Part shown: positions 1 through 7,169 of the stretch, piece after piece
How the letters are laid out: the number at the start of each line of letters is the position of its first letter
Position numbering within the stretch: position 1 is the stretch's first letter
From: Tyzzerella sp. UBA1042
Lineage (GTDB): Bacteria; Bacillota; Clostridia; Lachnospirales; Anaerotignaceae
Length of the DNA: 27,089 nt
Assembly: GCA_002316675.1 (NCBI GenBank)
Contig: DCDZ01000068.1
Span: forward strand, 1-27,089
Direction of reading: 5' to 3'
Program-made: the position numbers and the translations under genes
Notes under the pieces: generated by a model
Told to the model about the DNA's origin: nothing
The model's input: the letters and a program-made list of their open reading frames with translations, nothing else
Databases searched by the model: none

Positions 1-34
1 ATATAGAAAATCACTCCGGAGTGATTTTCTATAT
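1..34. repeat. Perfect 34-nt palindrome at the window edge
   Basis: The first 17 bases are followed by their exact reverse complement with no loop (centre at 17/18, CTCC/GGAG). The palindrome covers the specifier-loop side of the T-box. No T-tract follows it on the plus strand, so it is not a normal intrinsic terminator. It may be natural structure or a fold-back at a contig end. Confidence 0.6.
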
Positions 35-125
35 TTTCTATGACGCCGGGATCTCACCAAGGCCCGACTCTCTGGAATCAACATGAAAATATATACTGTC
101 TCCTTCATTGTGTTTGTGCTTATAC
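1..125 (-). ncRNA. T-box riboswitch leader, 5' part (stem I), isoleucine-type specifier; gene lies outside the window
   Basis: Read on the minus strand, the sequence shows the hallmarks of T-box stem I in order. These are an AGTA element (5' side of the specifier loop), a helix TATATTTTC-ATG pairing with CAT-A-GAAAATATA, a distal AGAGAG followed by GGTGAGA inside a TCGGG/CCCGG stem, and the 3' side of the specifier loop reading GAAA-ATC-A-CTCC. The CTCC can pair with GGAG just before the AGTA element, as in the glyQS T-box, which puts codon AUC (isoleucine) in the specifier position. A consensus promoter lies directly upstream. T-boxes sense uncharged tRNA and control aminoacyl-tRNA synthetase, amino-acid synthesis or transport genes, so an ileS-type target is plausible but unseen. 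The antiterminator (T-box bulge sequence) and the regulated gene are not in the window. Confidence 0.75.
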
Positions 126-131
126 GTTAGC

Positions 132-160
132 ATTATACATTGTGCCTAAAAAGAAGTAAA
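132..160 (-). promoter_or_regulatory. Sigma-A promoter for the T-box transcript
   Basis: On the minus strand TTTACT (155-160), a 17-nt spacer, then a perfect TATAAT (132-137). The expected transcription start near 125 is a few bases before the T-box stem I. The plus-strand stretch from about 165 to 440 is T-rich and A-rich and I see no supportable gene in it. Confidence 0.75.
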
Positions 161-440
161 GGGTTTTTTGCAGTTTTTTCTCTGTTTTTTGCAAGTATGT
201 TGTGTACACCAGTACAGTATACAATGTTTTTTTTGAAATACCCTATGTTTCGGGGGGTATTTGACTGTATGCTTATAATAGTATTTTTTTATTTCTATTT
301 TGTATACAATCAAATCAAAAAGGAGATTTATAATTTCGGGAGATAGTTTTATTCAAATTGCATTAAAATCAACCATCAATTTTGTTAATATTAAATAAAA
401 TACTTTTCCTTTTGCCAGCGGCGTATGCAAGTGGAAAAAT

Positions 441-469
441 TTGCTTTATTACATTAAATTGTGTATAAT
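441..469 (+). promoter_or_regulatory. Sigma-A promoter of pncB
   Basis: TTGCTT (441-446), 17-nt spacer, TATAAT (464-469). It would give a leader of about 50 nt before the pncB start codon. Confidence 0.65.
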
Positions 470-524
470 ACAAGTGTTTTTAATTGTTCCTGCAATCAGG
501 GAGAGAATAAAGGAGAATTTATCT

Positions 525-1979
525 ATGAAAGGACGAGATCTGGCGCTGTTAACTGACCTGTATGAATTAACCATGATGCAGGGATATTTTACAACCGGTG
601 CCTACCAAAAGAACGTAGTGTTCGATCTTTATTACAGAAAAAATCCAAGCGGAAACGGGTATGCAGTCACCGCAGGGTTAGCGCAGGTCATTGAGTATAT
701 CAACGGGTTGCACTTTACGAAGGATGATATTGATTATTTAATACGTCTGGATATGTTCACACCGGATTTTATTGAATTTTTGCGAAGCTTTCAATTTACA
801 GGAGAAATATATGCAATTCCGGAAGGAACGGTTGTATTTCCCCATGAACCGCTGTTACGTGTAAAAGCCCCAATTGTTGAGGCACAGCTGCTTGAAACAG
901 CGCTGTTAAATATAATAAACCACCAGAGTCTCATCGCCACAAAGGCCTCCCGCGTTGTTTGGGCAGCCCAGGGAGACCCTATCATGGAATTTGGTCTGCG
1001 GCGTGCCCAAGGGCCGGATGCGGGCACATTAGGCGCAAGGGCCGCAGTGATCGGCGGATGCTGCGGGACAAGCAATGTGCTAACAGGCAAACTGTTTGAC
1101 GTTCCCGTAAAAGGCACCCATGCCCATAGCTGGGTTATGAGCTTTCCCAACGAAATCACGGCTTTTAGAGAATACGCAAGGCTGTTCCCCGATAACTGCC
1201 TGCTGTTGGTAGATACCTATAACACCTTAAAAAGCGGTGTGCCCAATGCCATAAAGGTATTTCAGGAAATGAAGGCCGCCGGTACTTTAAGAGGAAAATA
1301 CGGCATTCGTTTAGACAGTGGGGATTTGGCTTATCTTTCAAAATGCGCAAAGGTGATGCTGGAAGAAGCGGGCTTTGGCGATGCTGTCATCAGTGCCTCC
1401 AGCGATTTAGACGAAAATCTCATTGCCAGCTTAAAATCTCAGGGGGCAAAAATCAACCTGTGGGGCGTTGGCACAAAGCTGATCACCAGTGATGACTGCC
1501 CTGCCTTTGGCGGTGTATATAAGCTTGCCGCCGAGGAGGATGAGGACGGAACGTTTATCCCCAAAATCAAGCTGTCTAATAATCCCGGTAAAGTGACCAA
1601 TCCGGGCATCAAAAAGGTTTTTCGTATTTACGATAAAAGGACCAATAAAATCAAGGCCGACGTCATTGCCTTGGAGGAAGAAACCATTGATGAAACGCAA
1701 AAAATCGTCATTTGCGACAGTACAGCCAAATGGCGTAAAATGGAGTTGGCCGCCGGCACTTTTTATGTAAAAGAGCTTTTGGTACCTATTTTTATTGACG
1801 GTAAGCTGGTTTATGAATCTCCAAGCACCATGGAAATTCAAGCCTTTTGCAACTACGAAAAGAACTCCCTTTGGGATGAGCATTTGCGGTTAAATAATCC
1901 CCATATCGTGCCCGTTGATTTGTCAGAAAAATTGGCACAGCTGAAAAACCGTTTGATTGACGAAATGAGCATGAAATAA
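525..1979 (+). CDS. pncB: Nicotinate phosphoribosyltransferase
   Basis: Converts nicotinate plus PRPP (with ATP) to nicotinate mononucleotide, the entry step of NAD salvage in the cytoplasm. The 484-aa product has the family features: N-terminal LTDLYELTMMQGYF (about 9-22), NIINHQSLIATKASR (129-143), EFGLRRAQGPDAG (155-167), GTHAHSWVMSF (197-207) with the His expected to be phosphorylated, then RLDSGDLAYLS and WGVGTKLITS in the phosphate/PRPP-binding barrel. The frame is open upstream to 441, but ATG 525 is chosen because AGGAG (511-515) lies 9 nt before it and the upstream residues resemble no family member and overlap the promoter. It is a single-gene unit with its own promoter and a terminator shared with the convergent ABC-F gene. 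I see no clear repressor operator. Confidence 0.95.
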   Translation: MKGRDLALLTDLYELTMMQGYFTTGAYQKNVVFDLYYRKNPSGNGYAVTAGLAQVIEYINGLHFTKDDIDYLIRLDMFTPDFIEFLRSFQFTGEIYAIPEGTVVFPHEPLLRVKAPIVEAQLLETALLNIINHQSLIATKASRVVWAAQGDPIMEFGLRRAQGPDAGTLGARAAVIGGCCGTSNVLTGKLFDVPVKGTHAHSWVMSFPNEITAFREYARLFPDNCLLLVDTYNTLKSGVPNAIKVFQEMKAAGTLRGKYGIRLDSGDLAYLSKCAKVMLEEAGFGDAVISASSDLDENLIASLKSQGAKINLWGVGTKLITSDDCPAFGGVYKLAAEEDEDGTFIPKIKLSNNPGKVTNPGIKKVFRIYDKRTNKIKADVIALEEETIDETQKIVICDSTAKWRKMELAAGTFYVKELLVPIFIDGKLVYESPSTMEIQAFCNYEKNSLWDEHLRLNNPHIVPVDLSEKLAQLKNRLIDEMSMK

Positions 1980-2034
1980 TATAGTCTTCCTTTATATTTC
2001 AGAGGAGATACCGAAGAATTGCTTTTTGCAAAAT

Positions 2035-2076
2035 AAAAAGGGCTTTTATGATATTTTAATCATAGAAGCCCTTTTT
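2035..2076. terminator. Bidirectional intrinsic terminator between pncB and the ABC-F gene
   Basis: An 18-bp hairpin (AAAAAGGGCTTTTATGAT pairing with ATCATAGAAGCCCTTTTT, one G-T wobble) has T-tracts on both strands. It serves the two convergent genes. Confidence 0.85.
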
Positions 2077-2119
2077 CTCCCTAAAAATGAAGCCCCGGCG
2101 AATCTTAAAATGAGATTGC

Positions 2120-3598
2120 TTACAATGTAACGATTTTGGTAGCAATCTTTTCCGCAAAAGTCAAATCATGCTCCACAAAAATCAACGTGGGCTGATATTC
2201 CAAAATCAATTCCTCAATTTGTATTCTTGACAAAACGTCAATATAATTCAGCGGTTCATCCCAAATATAAAGATGCGCCTGTTCACAAAGACTTTTTGCA
2301 AGCAATACCTTCTTTTTTTGACCACTACTAAAATCAGCAATGTCTTTTTCAAATTGTGTTCTGCTGAAATCTAATTTTCTCAATATGGTCAGAAATTGTG
2401 TTTCATCCATTTTATGCTCGGCCGCAAAGGCAAACAAGCTCCCGCCAAGGGAAGAGGTATCTTGGGAAACATAAGAGATCCTCAGCCCCTTTGGGATTTG
2501 TAAGGCTCCCTCAAAGGGGATACTCTCACCGCAAATTAATTTTAGTATGCTTGTTTTCCCAGAGCCGTTTTTCCCTTGTAATGCAATGCGCTCTCCCTTT
2601 TTCAAAGAAAAAGAAACATGACTGCATACTGCATGGGCGCCATAGTGAATAGAGATATTTTGCAGGGATAAAAGCTCCGGACTATGGTAGTCCAAGGGGC
2701 ACAGCGCCAAAGAATCCACGGTTTCTATATTTTTCAACAGCTTTGACTTCTCAACAATGGCAGAATTTTTCCGTGCTTCTATATTTTTTGAACGCTTCAT
2801 CATTTTAGCCGCCTTATGCCCCACATATCCTTTATCCGGCTTTATACCGGAATTTCTTGTGCCATTTTTGGAACTTTCCACACAATCTGACCATTGTTTG
2901 CTTTGTTGTGCGGCGGAAGAAAGGCGTTTCATCTCTTTCTTCAATTTCTCATTCTGCACCAATTCATAATGATCCTGTTGTTTTTTATTCCGATGCCATG
3001 ATGAAAAATTGCCTTTTTGCACCTCAATATCCGCTCGGTTAATAGAAAGTACATGGTCAACACATTCGTCTAACAACGTACGGTCATGGGATACCAGAAT
3101 AAACCCCTTTTTCTTTTTCAAATAGTTTTTGATAGAATCCCGACCCGCTGTATCCAGATGATTGGTAGGCTCATCAATCAAGAGAAACGCATTTGAAATC
3201 AAAAAGAGGGCCGCAAGCAATACCTTGGTTTGCTCTCCGTTGGATAATGTCTGAAAGGGACGGGAAAGAACGGTATCCTCAACATCAAGCTTGTTTAATT
3301 CATAGGATATTTCCCAATCCATTGCCTCGGGGCAAATATCCCGAAAAATATCTATGGTGTTTTTACTCTTATCTTTGATTGCATAGGGAAAATATTCAAA
3401 CTTCACACGCGCGTGGATACTACCGCTATATTCATACTTTCCAAGCAATAAATTTAAAAACGTCGTCTTTCCTCTGCCATTCCTCCCTATAAACCCCAGC
3501 TTCCAATCTGTATCAATTTCAAAGCTTACATTTTGAAATATTTCATCAAAGCTGCTGTCATAGGCAAATGTTAAATTCTTAATACGAACCAATGACAT
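2120..3598 (-). CDS. ABC-F ribosomal protection protein, Lsa-like
   Basis: The 492-aa protein has two ATP-binding cassettes and no membrane segment. Cassette 1 has Walker A GRNGRGKTT (38-46), signature LSNGEQTK (118-125) and Walker B with DEPTNHLD (142-149). Cassette 2 has Walker A GKNGSGKTS (342-350), signature FSSGQKKK (423-430) and IWDEPLNYID (445-454). A charged helical linker (about 200-300) fits the P-site tRNA interaction motif that reaches the peptidyl-transferase centre. Length, linker and the TDWKLGFIGRNGRGKTTFLN segment resemble the Lsa group, known to displace lincosamides, streptogramin A and pleuromutilins from the ribosome; actual drug range is inference. Start ATG 3598 is set by AGGAGG at 3607-3612; an in-frame extension to 3700 lies in the structured leader and is not coding. 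Induction through an attenuator is likely (see leader). Confidence 0.92.
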   Translation of the reverse strand: MSLVRIKNLTFAYDSSFDEIFQNVSFEIDTDWKLGFIGRNGRGKTTFLNLLLGKYEYSGSIHARVKFEYFPYAIKDKSKNTIDIFRDICPEAMDWEISYELNKLDVEDTVLSRPFQTLSNGEQTKVLLAALFLISNAFLLIDEPTNHLDTAGRDSIKNYLKKKKGFILVSHDRTLLDECVDHVLSINRADIEVQKGNFSSWHRNKKQQDHYELVQNEKLKKEMKRLSSAAQQSKQWSDCVESSKNGTRNSGIKPDKGYVGHKAAKMMKRSKNIEARKNSAIVEKSKLLKNIETVDSLALCPLDYHSPELLSLQNISIHYGAHAVCSHVSFSLKKGERIALQGKNGSGKTSILKLICGESIPFEGALQIPKGLRISYVSQDTSSLGGSLFAFAAEHKMDETQFLTILRKLDFSRTQFEKDIADFSSGQKKKVLLAKSLCEQAHLYIWDEPLNYIDVLSRIQIEELILEYQPTLIFVEHDLTFAEKIATKIVTL

Positions 3599-3618
3599 AT
3601 GTTTTATCCTCCTGTAAA

Positions 3619-3658
3619 TAAAAAATTGGCTGCAAGAAAGCTTATTCCTGCAGCCAAT
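3619..3658 (-). terminator. Intrinsic terminator (attenuator) directly before the ABC-F ribosome binding site
   Basis: On the minus strand ATTGGCTGCA (3649-3658) pairs perfectly with TGCAGCCAAT (3625-3634) around a 14-nt loop, followed by a run of T. The AGGAGG of the ABC-F gene begins only a few bases further on, so this hairpin must be read through for expression. Confidence 0.85.
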
Positions 3659-3805
3659 GAAGAGCATAACAATAGCCCTGGTTCGGACATACTGATACAC
3701 AACTGTATTTCAGCCAAAAAGAATATACACTTTCTTGCATACGGGCATAACAAAACAAGCGATACTTGTCATTGTGAAACACAATAAATTGTTATGCCTA
3801 AACGA

Positions 3806-3826
3806 TTAGCAAGAAAATGTGAACAT
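3806..3826 (-). CDS. Leader peptide MFTFSC of the ABC-F attenuator
   Basis: ATG TTC ACA TTT TCT TGC TAA, preceded by AGGAG (3835-3839) with an 8-nt gap, about 30 nt after the predicted transcription start. Its last codons contain segment A of the attenuator, so ribosome position on this ORF would decide which RNA hairpin forms. A second ATG-started frame (3710-3772, 20 aa) has no ribosome binding site and lies inside the paired region, so I do not call it. Confidence 0.65.
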   Translation of the reverse strand: MFTFSC

Positions 3827-3860
3827 CTTTTCAACTCCTATTCTTTTTCAATTTCATTTT

Positions 3861-3889
3861 ATTGTATCAATAAGAGAACAAAAGGTCAA
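3861..3889 (-). promoter_or_regulatory. Sigma-A promoter of the ABC-F leader transcript
   Basis: On the minus strand TTGACC (3884-3889), 17-nt spacer, TACAAT (3861-3866). It is close to consensus, which fits constitutive initiation with control at the downstream attenuator. Confidence 0.85.
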
Positions 3890-3950
3890 GGGCTTCTTAG
3901 AAATACCACAAAAAAACAAGGGAACTCTTGAAAAAATAAGCGCCGCCAAC

Positions 3951-3984
3951 AAAAAGACTGCCATTTCTTTTTGAAACAGCAGCC
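3951..3984 (-). terminator. Intrinsic terminator after fbp
   Basis: On the minus strand GGCTGCTGTTTC pairs with GAAATGGCAGTC (12 bp including three G-T pairs) around a 5-A loop and is followed by TTTTT. It starts 6 nt after the fbp stop codon. Confidence 0.75.
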
Positions 3985-3990
3985 TCACCT

Positions 3991-5964
3991 TTATTGTTCT
4001 TTGATCAAGCCATTTTTATAGGCGTACAGCAATTTTTCCAGTTCATCAATGCTTTCTAAAAGCTTATTTCCAATATCCGTATCCCTGACACGAATACGAT
4101 CCTGGGTATACTGCAAAGCAACCGTAGAGGAAAGAATATCCTTCTCTTCCGCAATGGCAACCTCCGTAGATACAAAGGGTTCGTGGGAAACCAAAACTAG
4201 CCCATGGGAATTATAAATCAAGGTATAGCCGGCAATGCCCGTAACCCTCTGATACGCCTTGGCAAACCCGCCGTCGATAACAAACAGCCTGCCCTTGGCT
4301 TTAATGGGGCTTTCTCCCTTGGATACCTTAACAGGCACATGACCATTGATAATATGGGAATTTTCTGGATCAAGGCCAAAAGCGGATAAAACGGTTTTAC
4401 AGACACTCTCTTCGTTTCGCAGGGTATAATACGGGTTGCTTACCTCCTTATGGGCGGTTTTATCATCAATAAAATACCGCTCAAAGGTGGTCATTTTTTT
4501 CTTACCGAACAGCGGAGAGTCCTCACCGCACCACAGATACCAAATAATATCCATGCATTCCCGTTTTGCGTCACTATGGGGCCTGCTGAAATAGCCTTCT
4601 CTGGTGGTTCTTTCCACCTCATCTAAATATGCCTTGCCGCTATATTGCTTTTTCCGGAAGGTAACTGTTTTCAGTGTGCCGTCCTCATTCATGGGTATAC
4701 CTCCATGGAACAAAAGATTGGAGTTAAAAATAGTATACATACTCCCCTTGCTGTAAAGCACCCTCGTATGCTCCTGCAATCGCTCGCTGTTTACAAAGGA
4801 GGATTTTACCTTATCCATAACAAGCTGCTCCTCGGGTGTCAGCTTATAAGGGTCCTTAGGGTCTACGGTAGGGAAGTTCAAATCATTCATTGCATACTCT
4901 GCTCCGTCAACTGTGACGGTTCCTTTTTCAAAATCAATCTGATGCAGCAGGAGACGGTTATCCATCTTAAACTCAGGATGACGCTTAATAATCTGCGCCT
5001 CCATTTTCCACTGCATGATAGAAATGGCTTTATGCATTTTTGCAATCAAATTAAAATCCTTATCGCTCAATTCCTCGGTTCCCTTGGGTGCAAACTGGGT
5101 ACAAGGGTCATCAGCATATTTTTCCATTGCAAAGGTTGCCAAAGGAATCAGGTTAATGCCATAATCCTCTTCAATGGTGTCTAAATTGGCATATCTGGTT
5201 TGGATACGCAGGACATTGCAAATCAGCGCCTGGCACCCTGCTGCGGCACCCATCCATGCAATGTCGTGGTTGCCCCATTGGATATCCACAGAATGATATT
5301 TTGCCAAAATATCCATAATGGCTGCGGCATTCGGCCCTCTGTCATAAATATCCCCAATGACGTGCAGCTGATCAATGGCAAGCCTTTGTATCAGGTTTGC
5401 CAATGCAATGATAAAGCGGTCCGCCTGCTCCAAATCAATGATTGTGCGGATAATTTCATTGTAATACATTTCCTTATCCCGGCTGACATTATCCTCATGA
5501 AGCAACTCCTCAATAATATAAGCAAACTCCTTGGGAAGCGCCTTTCTAACCTTGGAACGGGTATATTTTGAGGAAACCACCTTACAAATACGCACCAATC
5601 TATGTAATGTAATTTTATACCAATCATCTAGGTCTTTCTCCTGCTCCATCATCATTTCCAGCTTCTTCTCCGGATAATAAATCAAAGTTGCCAATGCTTT
5701 TTTTTCACTTTCCATCAGGCTTGCACCAAAAATTGCACTGATATGATTTTTAATAACCCCCGAAGCATTACGCAACACATGACTAAAGGATTCTGCCTCT
5801 CCATGAATATCCGAAACAAAATGCTCTGTGCCCTTGGGTAAATTTAAAATCGCCTTCAGGTTCATAACCTCCGTTGCGGCGCTATTGATATTTTTATACT
5901 GCATTGCAAGTAGTTTTAAATATTTTAATTCTTCCTTTGTAAAGGCTCGGTCTGTTGAGTACAT
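3991..5964 (-). CDS. fbp: Fructose-1,6-bisphosphatase, class III
   Basis: Hydrolyses fructose-1,6-bisphosphate to fructose-6-phosphate in gluconeogenesis. The 657-aa length matches the Firmicute class III enzymes, which belong to the metallophosphoesterase superfamily rather than the sugar-phosphatase fold. Metal-site motifs are SDIHGE (51-56), GDIYDRGP (204-211) and GNHD (231-234), with a distal NGHVPVK element near the C-terminus. The start MYSTDRAFTKEELKYLKLL is typical of the family; the ribosome binding site before it is weak (GGTGG). It appears monocistronic, with a TATAAT promoter about 45 nt upstream and a terminator downstream. In Bacillus this enzyme is activated by phosphoenolpyruvate; nothing here tests that. 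Confidence 0.97.
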   Translation of the reverse strand: MYSTDRAFTKEELKYLKLLAMQYKNINSAATEVMNLKAILNLPKGTEHFVSDIHGEAESFSHVLRNASGVIKNHISAIFGASLMESEKKALATLIYYPEKKLEMMMEQEKDLDDWYKITLHRLVRICKVVSSKYTRSKVRKALPKEFAYIIEELLHEDNVSRDKEMYYNEIIRTIIDLEQADRFIIALANLIQRLAIDQLHVIGDIYDRGPNAAAIMDILAKYHSVDIQWGNHDIAWMGAAAGCQALICNVLRIQTRYANLDTIEEDYGINLIPLATFAMEKYADDPCTQFAPKGTEELSDKDFNLIAKMHKAISIMQWKMEAQIIKRHPEFKMDNRLLLHQIDFEKGTVTVDGAEYAMNDLNFPTVDPKDPYKLTPEEQLVMDKVKSSFVNSERLQEHTRVLYSKGSMYTIFNSNLLFHGGIPMNEDGTLKTVTFRKKQYSGKAYLDEVERTTREGYFSRPHSDAKRECMDIIWYLWCGEDSPLFGKKKMTTFERYFIDDKTAHKEVSNPYYTLRNEESVCKTVLSAFGLDPENSHIINGHVPVKVSKGESPIKAKGRLFVIDGGFAKAYQRVTGIAGYTLIYNSHGLVLVSHEPFVSTEVAIAEEKDILSSTVALQYTQDRIRVRDTDIGNKLLESIDELEKLLYAYKNGLIKEQ

Positions 5965-6007
5965 CTTACGCCACCATTCTTTCCAAATATAATAATAATC
6001 CTAATTT

Positions 6008-6036
6008 ATTATAGCAGAGGGAAAATTTTTTTCCTA
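6008..6036 (-). promoter_or_regulatory. Probable promoter of fbp
   Basis: On the minus strand a perfect TATAAT (6008-6013) lies 17 nt after a poor -35 (TAGGAA, 6031-6036). The weak -35 leaves room for an activator, which is only a guess. Confidence 0.5.
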
Positions 6037-6063
6037 GACCTTTTTAATAAATATTTTACAAAT

Positions 6064-6192
6064 CGGGACACCTTTCGTCCCGTTCAGCAAAAAAGGGGCT
6101 TATTTTTTCTAAACAAAAGCTTATTTATAAAATTTGTCAAAAGCCCTGTTTTGCAGCCCCAAGAAAACTTTTTTTTCATCAAAAAGGGCTTT
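6064..6192 (-). terminator. Hairpin-rich region after the membrane-protein gene, probable terminator(s)
   Basis: Two stems are visible: AAAGCCC/GGGCTTT (6186-6192 with 6140-6146, long loop, followed by TTG on the minus strand) and CGGGAC/GTCCCG (6064-6069 with 6077-6082, 7-nt loop, followed by ATTTGT). Neither is a textbook terminator, but together they separate the membrane-protein gene from the fbp promoter. Confidence 0.4.
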
Positions 6193-6216
6193 CTCCCAAA
6201 GAAAAAACCTTAGCTT

Positions 6217-7044
6217 TCAATCTTCAGTATGCTCTTTATTTTCCTCCATAGGGCCTTCGGTGGCAGTATGTACTTTCCCAAGGACCACAGCCTCTCGGTT
6301 CAAAAACAAAATAGTCATGGCGGTAAAAGCAAAGCTATAGACGATATAGGTTAGCGTATTATAAAAAATATCCGTTCCTATGTGGGCAGGGAGGAGGAGA
6401 TACACCCCTTCCAGAATCCAGTTCCAGCTGAAACCCACTAAGGCAATGATCAAAATAGAGCCAGCGGTCTTCCAAAACCGCCCTTTTACCAAAATTCTGC
6501 TGTATTCCAGCGCCTTCCATCCTTTTTTGCCGCTTAACCCGATGGCATATACATAAAAAGTCCAAATAAATAAAAGATAAACACCAGGGAGTACAAATGC
6601 CATCATTCCTCCGAAAGACAGAAGCAGATATGGTATTCCCGTAAGAATCAAACCGCCAAGGCAATTGACTGCCTCCCCCAAAATTTGAGATAACGGTACC
6701 GTCTCCTTCACCAGACTGCTTTTCACAAGCTTTGCAACGGAAATAATGCCCACAGGCTCCAAAAATACAAAAACCGCCATTTGCAGCCCATGCATTTTAA
6801 AAAATTGCAGCAATGCTTCTCCCGACTCCGGCGTACCGCCAAACATACCCGATTGCATCATACCATACACTGCCATGGCACTGTTGCTCATATTCTCTAA
6901 AATCAAAACATTCAAAATACTGATGGGAAAAAAGAGCATGACAACAATCATCAAAATCCCTTTTTTATTTTGCATAAACAGCGTTATCGCCATGGATAAC
7001 ACTTGTATGAAATTTAATTCCTTTTTATTGATTGCTTCCAGCAT
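6217..7044 (-). CDS. Multi-pass membrane protein of unknown function
   Basis: I do not recognise a named family. The 275-aa protein (start MLEAINKKELNF) has about five or six hydrophobic segments: GILMIVVMLFFPISILNVLIL near 30-50, MAVFVFLEPVGIISVAKLV near 90, a long LILTGIPYLLLSFGGMMAFVLPGVYLLFIWTFYVYAIGL stretch (probably two helices) near 135-175, SILIIALVGFSWNWILEGVYLLL near 200 and YNTLTYIVYSFAFTAMTILFL near 240. The tail is short, charged and Glu/His-rich. Its general layout recalls the membrane domains next to glycerophosphodiester phosphodiesterases, but that is a weak impression. ATG 7044 is chosen over ATG 7065 because AAGGGTGA lies just before it and nothing lies before the other. 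It has its own promoter, divergent from the reductase operon. Confidence 0.7.
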   Translation of the reverse strand: MLEAINKKELNFIQVLSMAITLFMQNKKGILMIVVMLFFPISILNVLILENMSNSAMAVYGMMQSGMFGGTPESGEALLQFFKMHGLQMAVFVFLEPVGIISVAKLVKSSLVKETVPLSQILGEAVNCLGGLILTGIPYLLLSFGGMMAFVLPGVYLLFIWTFYVYAIGLSGKKGWKALEYSRILVKGRFWKTAGSILIIALVGFSWNWILEGVYLLLPAHIGTDIFYNTLTYIVYSFAFTAMTILFLNREAVVLGKVHTATEGPMEENKEHTED

Positions 7045-7079
7045 AACTTCACCCTTTCCAATCATAAGCCAACGGAAAT

Positions 7080-7108
7080 AGTATACCGCATACCCAAAGA
7101 AATTCCAA
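7080..7108 (-). promoter_or_regulatory. Promoter of the membrane-protein gene
   Basis: On the minus strand TTGGAA (7103-7108), 17-nt spacer, TATACT (7080-7085). Confidence 0.6.
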
Positions 7109-7120
7109 CCGCTATATGCC

Positions 7121-7149
7121 TTGAATTTCTTAATTTTTTCAGCTACAAT
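7121..7149 (+). promoter_or_regulatory. Promoter of the reductase-HAD operon
   Basis: TTGAAT (7121-7126), 17-nt spacer, TACAAT (7144-7149), about 20 nt before the GTG start. Its -35 box is 12 nt from the -35 box of the divergent promoter, so the two could influence each other. Confidence 0.65.
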
Positions 7150-7169
7150 AGAAAAAACGAAAGAGAGCA

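Larger units (their letters stand above)
3599..3855 (-). promoter_or_regulatory. Attenuator leader of the ABC-F gene with alternative RNA folds
   Basis: Minus-strand order is promoter, 6-codon ORF, paired segments, terminator, AGGAGG, ATG. Segment A (forward 3809-3816, inside the small ORF) reads TTTCTTGC in the RNA sense. Segment B (3730-3739) reads TGCAAGAAAG. Segment C (3631-3640) reads CTTTCTTGCA and covers the inner 3' arm and loop of the terminator. A can pair with B, and B can pair with C. The A:B hairpin is reinforced by a perfect 10-bp helix GGCATAACAA/TTGTTATGCC (3789-3798 with 3744-3753), and a second copy ATTGTTATGC (3664-3673) could take over one arm. A ribosome stalled on the small ORF would mask A, free B to pair with C, and weaken the terminator. 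The pairings are seen; the mechanism is inferred from known ABC-F and erm/cat-type attenuation. Confidence 0.75.

Noticed and set aside
203..216. Small inverted repeat TGTAC-ACCA-GTACA as a possible niacin-repressor operator for pncB
   Set aside because: It lies more than 200 nt upstream of the pncB promoter, in AT-rich DNA, and does not convincingly match an operator I can name.
140..346. 68-aa plus-strand frame with many Phe and Tyr residues
   Set aside because: It starts with TTG without a ribosome binding site, its composition follows from a T-rich stretch, and its beginning overlaps a strong promoter on the other strand.
3599..3700. N-terminal extension of the ABC-F protein
   Set aside because: The added residues lie in the terminator hairpin and leader, and AGGAGG points to ATG 3598.
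3710..3772. Second leader ORF of 20 codons before the ABC-F gene
   Set aside because: No ribosome binding site, and the start codon is within the paired leader region; kept only as a remote possibility.
4645..5184. 179-aa plus-strand frame antisense to fbp, and similar long antisense frames across the window
   Set aside because: They are shadows of strongly conserved genes on the minus strand, without ribosome binding sites or recognisable domains.
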